Below, in pieces: positions 56,383 to 63,190 of a stretch of DNA of 64,000 nt; the stretch's first letter is position 1; each line of letters opens with the position of its first letter. The stretch spans positions 4,693,501 through 4,757,500 of the forward strand of contig NZ_CP049783.1 of the NCBI RefSeq assembly GCF_015710975.1, in the 5' to 3' direction. Position numbers and translations under genes: made by a program. Source of the DNA: Paenibacillus polymyxa. Lineage in GTDB: Bacteria; Bacillota; Bacilli; Paenibacillales; Paenibacillaceae. Under the pieces are notes generated by a model. That model made no database searches. It was not told the origin of the DNA and saw only the letters and a program-made list of their open reading frames with translations.

Positions 56383-56895
56383 ATGACCATGAGTGTATGG
56401 AAACGAATTTCAAATCTATTTGCCAAGCCTGAACCGCCGAAAGCGGAAAAAAGCATGCTTCACTTAAATCCTGGTGATATTTGTGAAGTGTCGCTTGTCA
56501 CCTATGAAGTGGTAGGTCGTGTACATAATCGTGCCCGGAATGCCGTTGTTTTGACGCTTCAGGATGGTAATCAAGTGAGTTATCTTCATATTGAGGAACG
56601 GGAAACACTGCAATTCGGACTATATCAGGCTATCGATGGCAGACTAGACAACCCGGAGGAAGTACCGACCATTTTAGAACTGGATGATACAACGTATCAT
56701 TTGGAAGAACAGTATTTTGGGCATGTTACCGTTATGGGCCGTGCTCCTTTCCGGCAGGGTGGAGAGCAACATGTTTGGCAGTACCAGTCTGATGATTACC
56801 ATCTACTGCGGGTAGAGTGGCAGGACGGTCGCTTTATGCTTTATGAAGGAGAAGAAGTGATTACCGGAGACGTCAAGGTTATTCGGGCTAGCTAG
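56383..56895 (+). CDS. DUF4178 protein
   Basis: 170 residues (ATG 56389 is an alternative start, AAGGAGGG at 56372-56379). Beta-rich DUF4178 module: LNPGDICEVSLVTYEVVGRVHNRARN, YLHIEERETLQFGLYQAIDG, then a GRAPFRQGGE loop and RVEWQDGRF. Cytoplasmic, without membrane segments. The family is linked to PspA and DUF350 genes across Firmicutes and Actinobacteria. Molecular function is not known. Confidence 0.8.
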   Translation: MTMSVWKRISNLFAKPEPPKAEKSMLHLNPGDICEVSLVTYEVVGRVHNRARNAVVLTLQDGNQVSYLHIEERETLQFGLYQAIDGRLDNPEEVPTILELDDTTYHLEEQYFGHVTVMGRAPFRQGGEQHVWQYQSDDYHLLRVEWQDGRFMLYEGEEVITGDVKVIRAS

Positions 56896-56908
56896 GAGAG
56901 GGTTACAC

Positions 56909-57664
56909 ATGGGCAAACGCACCTGGCAATATGCATTAAAGGTCATTGTGGCGCTGAGCTTGTTCGTATCCGTGCTAAGCGGCTGCGGGGCGCCAAATGT
57001 GAAAGATACGTATCCGCTGGAATCCGTTAGTGGTAGCGGAAACTCGACCTCGTACGTATATCGGGCGGCAGGCAAAACGGTTCCCGAAGTAGCGGAGGAA
57101 TTGAAAGAACAGCGTACACCGGAACAAATATCGCCTCAGAGCAATGAGCGGATGTTTCTGGTATATAGCGATGAATGGTACCATTTGCAGCAAGATCCAG
57201 CTAAGAAGGAAGATACACTCATTGAAATCGACAGTAAAAAGTATGTCGAGCAAAATTACAGTTCCAGCTTTCTAAAAGGATACTTAACTGCAACTGTGCT
57301 GGATGCTCTGTTCGATTCATTGCGGGGGTCTGGCTCCTATCGAGGTTATTCGAGCAGAGATGTATACCGACCTTCACAAGGGCAATATCGTGCTCCAACA
57401 GCACAGGAGAAAAAAGCGATTCCGCCGATAACGGTGGAACGAAAAGGTTCAGTTACCCGTAGAGGGAAAAATTCGGATTCCAGCGTTGGATCAAGCGGAA
57501 GTCTATTCGATCGAGGCTCCAGCAGTTCACCGAGCAGAGGCTCGATTTCACGTGACCGAGGCAGCAGCGGTGGTTCCAGCATATTTGATTCACCACGCAA
57601 ATCTTATAGTAAGCCTAAAACACGCAGCGGCTCAGGTAAAATTAGCCGGCGAAGTCGACGATAA
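56909..57664 (+). CDS. DUF4247 lipoprotein with Ser/Arg-rich tail
   Basis: 251 residues. The signal has a lipobox VLSGC (lipid on Cys26), so it is anchored outside the membrane. DUF4247 covers about 40-150 (YVYRAAGKTVPEVAEELK, FLVYSDEWYHLQQDP, LKGYLTATVLDAL). The last 95 residues are low-complexity Ser, Arg and Gly. It is the last gene of the psp-type operon and is 13 bases after DUF4178. Confidence 0.75.
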   Translation: MGKRTWQYALKVIVALSLFVSVLSGCGAPNVKDTYPLESVSGSGNSTSYVYRAAGKTVPEVAEELKEQRTPEQISPQSNERMFLVYSDEWYHLQQDPAKKEDTLIEIDSKKYVEQNYSSSFLKGYLTATVLDALFDSLRGSGSYRGYSSRDVYRPSQGQYRAPTAQEKKAIPPITVERKGSVTRRGKNSDSSVGSSGSLFDRGSSSSPSRGSISRDRGSSGGSSIFDSPRKSYSKPKTRSGSGKISRRSRR

Positions 57665-57699
57665 TAGGTAATATTTTATTTTCTTCTAAAGTTGTTTGC

Positions 57700-57735
57700 G
57701 GAACTGTGGAACTGTCTTGCACAGTTCCTTTTTTT
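57700..57735 (+). terminator. Terminator of the psp operon
   Basis: GGAACTGTG-GAACTGTCTTG-CACAGTTCC followed by seven T. Confidence 0.88.
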
Positions 57736-57797
57736 GTTGTTTAACATTTACTAATGTAAATTGAATGGATGCTCCCTCACTTCGATTTTATTGCCGT

Positions 57798-58031
57798 CTA
57801 CTTTGACCTGCGATCAGGGCTTATGTGCTCAATGCCATCTTCTTCAATGATATTGCTTTTTTTGATATGGAGATGACGAGCTATCTTTTCTATAGCACCC
57901 ATCCGTGGTTCAGAAAGTCCGCTCTCCCAAGCTGAAATTGCTTTATTGGTAACCCCAGCGATCTCAGCAAGCTCTTGTTGAGTCAAATGATATTTTATAC
58001 GTAATTTTTTAAAATTGTCACTTAAAGCCAC
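57798..58031 (-). CDS. Small XRE-family HTH regulator
   Basis: 77 residues from the GTG with first base 58031, six bases after GGAGGG; a longer in-frame start at 58121 lacks a ribosome binding site. The HTH covers LRIKYHLTQQELAEIAGVTNKAISAWESG, with the recognition helix VTNKAISAWE, and the rest is a short LHIKKSNIIEEDG tail as in Cro/SinR-type proteins. It stands beside the agr-like locus, divergent from it, and could regulate it (inference). Its own transcript overlaps nothing else. Confidence 0.82.
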   Translation of the reverse strand: MALSDNFKKLRIKYHLTQQELAEIAGVTNKAISAWESGLSEPRMGAIEKIARHLHIKKSNIIEEDGIEHISPDRRSK

Positions 58032-58111
58032 AATAATCCCTCCACCCCAAATTAAGTAGATTATAACCTTGATATCGAAAAAAAACCAACATAATACATT
58101 GGCAAAAGCAA

Positions 58112-58138
58112 CGTCGCTCACTTGGGGTGACTTTTTTT
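58112..58138 (+). terminator. Possible terminator upstream of the agr-like locus
   Basis: GTCGCTC-ACTTG-GGGTGAC with wobble pairs, followed by seven T. No plus-strand gene ends before it, so it may be a leader element for the agr-like transcript or a chance hairpin. Confidence 0.35.
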
Positions 58139-58297
58139 ATTAGCACGAATGGATGTCGAGTTTGAAAAAGAAAGCCAGGGGAAGAAAATTTCATCTCATA
58201 TTCATACAAAAAATTCCAATTTACTAGATTATTTTATTGCCACATCTATTAGTAAAATATACAATTACATCAGGCGAAATAGGAGGATGATGTAACT

Positions 58298-59011
58298 GTG
58301 TTATCTGCTTTCTTATATATTATACTTGGTTTTTTCGATGCTTTAGCGGCAGTTACTTTGGTCTTGAAGCTTTATATGCTTCCCGTGTGGGAAAATCGAA
58401 GAAAAATAATTTTCTATGCAATGGGCATAGCCTTGTTTTCCTTTCTCATGAGAGAAGTTATAGGCATGCCTAAATTTGATTTTCCGCTTCAGTATTTGTT
58501 AATGGTTCTCTTTTTAAGATTTGGTTTAGGGATCAAAACATATCTTGCGGCTTTTTCTGCTGGTTCCGGTCTTACAGCTTACATTAATCTACAGCTATTT
58601 GTATATATCTTTGCAAACTTTTTCGGAGTAGCACAACCAGGTGTTATAAGTGATACAGCTGGCTCTTCCATTTACGTTATACAGCTAGCTTCTATTTTTA
58701 CTGCGTACTTTATTTCTTTTGTCATGGGGAAATACAACTTTGGTTTCTCATTTATCATTCAGCCCCCACATGATTTTTTGAAAGGTGAAAATTACCTATC
58801 ACCCCTTAATAAAATGTTCATTATAGGCTCCTTAATATCATTTGTCACGATTCTTGTTACTTTGTATATGCTCTATAACTCCAATACGATAGGACTACTT
58901 TCCATCTCATTGCTGACTTTTGGAATTTCGTACTTCTTATCAGAGAAAGGAGATTACGAGGATGCTAGAAACGCTATCGAGGCACATCGCATCAGAAATA
59001 AAGAAAGCTGA
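58298..59011 (+). CDS. Polytopic membrane protein, AgrC-like sensor domain without kinase
   Basis: 237 residues from GTG 58298 (AGGAGG at 58281-58286). Six or seven hydrophobic helices fill almost the whole length, like the peptide-sensing half of AgrC-type receptors. The chain ends after about 20 cytoplasmic residues (EKGDYEDARNAIEAHRIRNKES), where a full AgrC would continue into a dimerisation helix and HATPase domain. No kinase motifs follow. agrB starts inside its last 50 bases, so this end is part of the present locus architecture. It could be a truncated receptor, an immunity or accessory protein, or a different membrane protein. Confidence 0.5.
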   Translation: MLSAFLYIILGFFDALAAVTLVLKLYMLPVWENRRKIIFYAMGIALFSFLMREVIGMPKFDFPLQYLLMVLFLRFGLGIKTYLAAFSAGSGLTAYINLQLFVYIFANFFGVAQPGVISDTAGSSIYVIQLASIFTAYFISFVMGKYNFGFSFIIQPPHDFLKGENYLSPLNKMFIIGSLISFVTILVTLYMLYNSNTIGLLSISLLTFGISYFLSEKGDYEDARNAIEAHRIRNKES

Positions 59012-59417
59012 TCCTGATGGACCTACAAGTGTAGAAGTGATGGAGTATGCGATTGGTGTGAAAATTACCGAAATTTCGGCAGTACTAATGGTCGCAGTTA
59101 TGGCCTGGATAACAGGACATTTTTGGGGGGCATTACTAGCCCTAGCTACGATCATGTTTGTAAGGAGATTTTCAGGAGGGGTGCACTTCAGCAACCTTAC
59201 CCTTTGTGTCTGTTTTACAACGGCCATATGTGTAACTATACCTTTCGTCTCTTTAAGTTTATCAACGATTTTGATAATTAACGCTTGTTCATTATTAATG
59301 TTTGTAGTATATGCTCCCAATCATTTTATCTATATTAACAAGACCAAACATCACAAATATTATAAAACGATATGTATTTTGGTTTGCATATTAAATTTTT
59401 TATACAATCTCACATAA
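58962..59417 (+). CDS. agrB: AgrB-like peptide-processing membrane protease
   Basis: 151 residues from ATG 58962, eight bases after AAAGGAGA. The conserved AgrB loop FVRRFSGGVHF places the catalytic His at residue 75 and the catalytic Cys at residue 82 (His-x6-Cys, the spacing of S. aureus His77 and Cys84). Several membrane helices follow. AgrB cuts the AgrD precursor and forms the thiolactone or lactone ring. The protein is shorter than typical AgrB (about 190), with an abrupt hydrophobic C-terminus. It overlaps the upstream gene by 50 bases. Confidence 0.85.
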   Translation: MLETLSRHIASEIKKADPDGPTSVEVMEYAIGVKITEISAVLMVAVMAWITGHFWGALLALATIMFVRRFSGGVHFSNLTLCVCFTTAICVTIPFVSLSLSTILIINACSLLMFVVYAPNHFIYINKTKHHKYYKTICILVCILNFLYNLT

Positions 59418-59481
59418 TATGTTTATCTTTAATTATACAAGCATTCAGTATTCTTCCTTTATGGAAAGGAGGTGAGCGAAA

Positions 59482-59612
59482 ATGGATAAGAAATTGGCGA
59501 GAGCTTTAAGTATAAGCCTTGGTAATTACGCTAACGAGTCTACCAAAAAGAAAAAACAATTTTTGGCGCTAAACCTGTACCAGCTGAGCTGAAGAAAACA
59601 GAAAAGAACTGA
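59482..59612 (+). pseudogene. agrD: AgrD-like autoinducer precursor with one-base frameshift
   Basis: A near-perfect AAAGGAGGTGAG lies upstream of ATG 59482. The N-terminal amphipathic helix MDKKLARALSISLGNYANES is typical of AgrD leaders. As written, the frame goes to FLALNLYQLS and stops at TGA 59590. One extra base in the A-rich run at 59545-59556 would instead give TIFGAKPVPAELKKTEKN and a TGA at 59610-59612. That ending has the PVPAEL and charged tail found in AgrD C-terminal recognition sequences, and the repaired length is 43 residues. Even repaired, the ring position has Thr or Lys and no Cys or Ser that I can place confidently. It follows agrB by 64 bases. Confidence 0.7.
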
Positions 59613-59617
59613 ATTTA

Positions 59618-60348
59618 ATGGAAGAGGGAAAGCGAATCCTAGCTACTCCATTGCTTGATGACAATTCACTTGGAGATTGCTCTTTTTTTGTGAGAATCAC
59701 CTAGTTGCGATTGAATTGTGGAAGCCTAAAAGCAATTATCACATCCCGCTTTTCATACTTCTCATGGAAGATTTACAGTTCCCACCACCCTCCATGAATG
59801 TTCCGTAGGCTTACCCACTTTTTGCAATTTGGACGGATCTAATTTGGTTAACATCACACAAGTGGACAAGATCGTTACGGGAGATTATGGAGGGGGCAGG
59901 TTGTTTTTAAAAATCAAGACATTAAAGAAAGTATAAATTCAGCAAATTTATCTCGATGGAAACAAATATATGAGAATGCAATGAATGCCGATAGAGAAAT
60001 TCGTTATATTTTCGGATCGGAAATTAAGGTAGTGGGTAAAGCGGCAGTGAGCGGTTTTTTTAAAGTAGGGAATATGCTTAGTGTGGATATGTGGGAACCT
60101 AAAAAAATTATTATGTCCCGCGTTTTCACTCTGGAGATCGCTCTTATTCAATCGGGCTAACCGCTCAAGCTTGCAGGGAAGCTTTTCCGTATCTATATCC
60201 TGCTTATAAAGACACCCTGATAAACCTAGAATTGGTTTGTGAGATTGAGTCTAACGCATTTGGAGGTTTGGTACGATTCGAAGGATCAGACTTCACTTGC
60301 TCGATGTCTCATAATAAACTTAAAGCACTTAAAAAATTGTGGAAATGA
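59618..60348 (+). pseudogene. Tandem LytTR-like regulator broken by four one-base frameshifts
   Basis: Read by joining frames, the region encodes two copies of a LytTR-like DNA-binding unit. Unit 1: LATPLLDD, SFF, ENHLVAIELWKPK, HGRFTVPTTLHECS, NLVNITQVDKI, GGRLFLK, LSRWKQIY. Unit 2: IRYIFGSEIK, SGFF, GNMLSVDMWEPK, RFHSGDRSYSIG, PAYKDTLINLELVCEI, GGLVRFEG, KLKALKKLW. Breaks fall at T7 (59683-59689), CCGC-TTTT (about 59749), T5A5 (about 59904-59911) and A7 (60101-60107). Adding one base at each gives 735 bases, or 244 residues. LytTR proteins are the usual response-regulator output of agr systems. Without a receiver domain, this one would act alone. Either recently dead or assembly errors. Confidence 0.65.
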
Positions 60349-60374
60349 CCCATGAAAATTCAGGGTCATTTTTG
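60342..60374 (+). terminator. Terminator after the LytTR-like gene
   Basis: AAATGACCC-ATGAAAATTCA-GGGTCATTT followed by TTG. The stop codon of the LytTR frame lies in its left arm. Confidence 0.75.
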
Positions 60375-60617
60375 TTACCAGATTTAAATGAATAAGTCAA
60401 TAATCAGTTAGACTAGGATAAGCCGGACGGGTTCGATTTAATTCGACATATTTCCCGTTTTTAATCATTTTCTATGTGATAAAATTTGATTATGAAAAAA
60501 ATAACAATCTTTTAAATTAAGGTAAAAACAATCTACATATAAGAAAAGGAGGGTGAAAGCGGGATATATAATGTAAATGCCGGCATGTACAAACGGCCCG
60601 AAGGAAATGCCTGTTTG
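60375..60617. other. AT-rich interval without a clear gene
   Basis: No ORF with a good ribosome binding site. A small GCCTG-TTTGT-CAGGC hairpin at about 60609-60623 overlaps the end of the next minus-strand gene. Confidence 0.35.
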
Positions 60618-60833
60618 TCAGGCAAGTTCCCACTCATATAAGTCCTCAGCTTTACACTCCAATATCCTAGAAATGAGGACTGCCGCCTCGAATGACATTT
60701 TGTCACGTCCCGCGATCCAGTTGGATATTTGTTGCCGCGAATATCCAGTTCGTCGGGCGAGCCATGATTGAGTGCGTCCATGAGATTTGAGCTCCTCTTT
60801 CAAAAGGCATTTCCCCCGAGTAAGTTTTTGCAC
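60618..60833 (-). CDS. Small XRE-family HTH regulator
   Basis: 71 residues from the GTG with first base 60833 (AGGAG eight bases upstream). The HTH is clear: LKEELKSHGRTQSWLARRTGYSRQQISNWIAGRDKMSFEAAVLISRIL, with recognition helix SRQQISNWIAG. A short tail, ECKAEDLYEWE, is as in phage-type Cro/CI-like proteins. It is divergent from another small HTH gene 88 bases away. Confidence 0.82.
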   Translation of the reverse strand: MQKLTRGKCLLKEELKSHGRTQSWLARRTGYSRQQISNWIAGRDKMSFEAAVLISRILECKAEDLYEWELA

Positions 60834-60921
60834 CTTACTTGCTCCTAACAGGGGAAAAGTGTTTCGTTCAGAGTATACAGGTAAATTACTTTTTTATCAA
60901 TTATATTGTGGAGTTGATTGG

Positions 60922-61161
60922 ATGGTTGCAGATAAAAATGAAAATGTAACTTGCACTAGCTTTTATACAATAAAGATGGCACGACTCGCTTCAGGTTATA
61001 GTGAGTTAATAGCTTGCAATATACTTGGTATGTCAATGAATGAATTAAAACATATAGAGGAAGATTCATCCGATTTAACAATAGCTCGAGCGCAGCAAAT
61101 GTCCTCGTTGTATGAGGTTTCAATAGATTCAATCTATTTCGGTAAAAATAATATAACCTAA
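60922..61161 (+). CDS. Small HTH protein, divergent partner of the XRE gene
   Basis: 79 residues from ATG 60922; a longer in-frame start at 60787 lies in the opposite gene. The pattern YTIKMARLASGYSELIACNILGMSMNELKHIEEDSSDL fits an XRE-type HTH with a recognition-like helix MSMNELKHIEE. It is weaker than the divergent gene's. A GTGGAG lies eight bases upstream. The two genes face away from each other across an 88-base control region. Confidence 0.6.
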   Translation: MVADKNENVTCTSFYTIKMARLASGYSELIACNILGMSMNELKHIEEDSSDLTIARAQQMSSLYEVSIDSIYFGKNNIT

Positions 61162-61217
61162 TATACGTAGAAAACTGACGTGATGACATGCAAAACCAAA
61201 AACCGAAATCTACCAAT

Positions 61218-61250
61218 AACAGCCGAGATATGATATTCAGGCTGTTTTTT
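61218..61250 (+). terminator. Terminator after the small HTH gene
   Basis: AACAGCC...GGCTGTT followed by five T, 57 bases after the stop codon. Confidence 0.7.
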
Positions 61251-61356
61251 GGCGGATAGAGACTTGCAGTATCCAATAAACACCGTTCGGATTTGCCAGA
61301 TAACGGTTTTAGCGTTATAACAGAAAGAGGGTATTTTAGAAGAACGGAGTGAGAAC

Positions 61357-62634
61357 ATGAATCAGACGCCATTAAACACAGAAAAATTCCAACGTAAAGC
61401 AGTTAAGGTGGAAGAAGCACAAAGCAGGATAGCTAGCTATGTTCAACAGGGCGAAAGGGAGGACGTAGGGCTCGAGCAAGCACATGGTCGCTATCTGGCG
61501 ATGGATTTGACTGCGCCACATCCGTATCCCCGCTTTCGTCGTTCTGGTATGGACGGCTATGCGATCCTTGCCTCGGACACTGAAGTCTGTTCGACCGGTC
61601 AGGAAATCTGGCTACACGTGATTGATGAAATTCCTTGTGGCACCGTATCGGACAAGCGGGTGGAGACGGGAATGGCAGTCCGCATCATGACAGGAGCACA
61701 ACTACCTGAAGGAGCGGACACGGTGGTGATGCTGGAGGCGACACAGCTGCGTGAGGAAAATGGACAGACATATGTTGGCTTGAAGAAGCGTATGGAAGTT
61801 GGCAAAAATGTGACACAAATTGGTCATGAGATTAAGGAAGGTCAGCTTTTGCTCAGTAAGGGAACTTGCGTGGGAGCGGGGCATGTCTCGGTACTAGCTA
61901 CTTTTGGTGTACATCGGGTGCCTGTTTACAGGAAGCCACGGGTGGCTGTCTTTTCCACTGGATCAGAATTGCTCGCAGTGGATGAGCCGTTACAACCGGG
62001 GAAAATTCGAAACAGTAATACATATATGCTGGCTTCTCAAATTAGAGAGGCAGGAGGAGAGCCGTTCATTCTGCAAGCCATTCATGATGATTTGAACCTT
62101 GCTCGAGCTTCTGTCCGAGAAGCGATAGCTGCCTATGATATTGTGGTTACGAGTGGTGGAGTGTCGGTGGGTGATTTTGATATTATGGGTGATCTCGTAC
62201 GACAGGAAGATGTGAATATGCTGTTCAACAAGGTTACGATGCGTCCAGGTAGTGTAACCACAGCCGCAGTGATAGACGGTAAGCTGTTATTTGCGCTCTC
62301 TGGCAATCCCGGTGCATGCTTTGTAGGCTGTGAGCTGTTTGTACGACCAACTATTCAAATGATGTTATCTTCGGCACATCCGTATTTGCAAACCTGGACG
62401 GCGAAGCTAGGAGCAGATTATACGAAGGTAAACAACTATACCCGCTTTGTACGCAGTTCTCTGGAGTTACGTAGTGGGCAAGTATATGCGATTCCTGCGC
62501 GAGTAGATAAATCCAGTGCTATGGTTACGATTAAGGACAGCGATTGTCTGATCGTAGTTCCTCCCACAACAGAAGGCTTGCACGAAGGTGAAGAGGTGCA
62601 TGTACTGGTGCTTCAAGGCGGACAGGTGACGTGA
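61357..62634 (+). CDS. moeA: Molybdopterin molybdenumtransferase MoeA
   Basis: 425 residues. MoeA blocks: FRRSGMDGYAI, RIMTGAQLPEGADTVV, STGSELL, IRNSNTYMLASQI, VTSGGVSVGDFD and LSGNPGACFVGCELF. It inserts molybdate into adenylated molybdopterin. A CGGAG precedes ATG 61357. The mobB start overlaps its stop (GTGA at 62631-62634), giving a moeA-mobB unit. A hairpin (ACCGTT/AACGGT, about 61282-61309) in the leader has no riboswitch match I recognise. Confidence 0.93.
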   Translation: MNQTPLNTEKFQRKAVKVEEAQSRIASYVQQGEREDVGLEQAHGRYLAMDLTAPHPYPRFRRSGMDGYAILASDTEVCSTGQEIWLHVIDEIPCGTVSDKRVETGMAVRIMTGAQLPEGADTVVMLEATQLREENGQTYVGLKKRMEVGKNVTQIGHEIKEGQLLLSKGTCVGAGHVSVLATFGVHRVPVYRKPRVAVFSTGSELLAVDEPLQPGKIRNSNTYMLASQIREAGGEPFILQAIHDDLNLARASVREAIAAYDIVVTSGGVSVGDFDIMGDLVRQEDVNMLFNKVTMRPGSVTTAAVIDGKLLFALSGNPGACFVGCELFVRPTIQMMLSSAHPYLQTWTAKLGADYTKVNNYTRFVRSSLELRSGQVYAIPARVDKSSAMVTIKDSDCLIVVPPTTEGLHEGEEVHVLVLQGGQVT

Positions 62635-63182
62635 AAACGAAATATCCATTTGTATGTCAAATCGTCGGATTCAAAAATACAGGAAAAACAACCTTCCTCG
62701 GAGGTTTGATTCGTTATGCGCAGCAGTCAGGACTGCGTGTAGCTGTGATCAAGCATGATGGTCATGAATTTGAGATGGATCATGAGGGGACAGATACGTA
62801 TAAGCACCGACAGGCGGGTGCCAAAGGCGTAGCGATTGTTTCGGCAGGAAGAACTGCCATTTTAGAGGAACATAGTCGGCCTGTGATCGGACTCATCCGG
62901 CATTTTCAGACCTATGACTGTGTGTTGCTGGAAGGTTTCAAGCAGGAAAAATATCCGAAGCTGATCATGGTGCGGGAACAATCGGATGCGCAGCTTGTTC
63001 AGGAACTGACAAATGTACAGGGAGTAGTAGTTTGGGAGTACCACATGGATTGGGCTCAGGACTACTACTCAGTTGAACAAACGGTGCAAATATTTCCTGC
63101 CGATGCCAGTGAACCGGCAGGCTGCTGGCTACTCGAACAGATTCAGAGGCACAAAATGGGATTCCAGACAGAGCAGGGATGA
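62631..63182 (+). CDS. mobB: Molybdopterin-guanine dinucleotide biosynthesis adapter MobB
   Basis: 183 residues from GTG 62631. The P-loop GFKNTGKTTF near residue 13 binds GTP. IKHDGHEFEMDHEGTDTYKHRQAGA and LLEGFKQEKYPKLIMVR are the family switch blocks. MobB assists MobA in making MGD cofactor. The C-terminal extension of about 25 residues is polar. It is translationally coupled to moeA. Confidence 0.92.
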   Translation: MKTKYPFVCQIVGFKNTGKTTFLGGLIRYAQQSGLRVAVIKHDGHEFEMDHEGTDTYKHRQAGAKGVAIVSAGRTAILEEHSRPVIGLIRHFQTYDCVLLEGFKQEKYPKLIMVREQSDAQLVQELTNVQGVVVWEYHMDWAQDYYSVEQTVQIFPADASEPAGCWLLEQIQRHKMGFQTEQG

Positions 63183-63190
63183 GAGGGCTA

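Noticed and set aside
60533..60781. 82-codon minus-strand frame overlapping the small XRE gene
   Set aside because: It overlaps the HTH gene at 60618-60833 in another frame and has no similarity or ribosome binding site.
60787..60921. N-terminal extension of the plus-strand HTH gene
   Set aside because: It would overlap the divergent XRE gene and lacks a ribosome binding site; ATG 60922 fits the HTH start.
61262..61356. Possible molybdenum-cofactor riboswitch before moeA
   Set aside because: Only a small ACCGTT/AACGGT hairpin is present, with none of the conserved blocks of the Moco motif that I can recognise.
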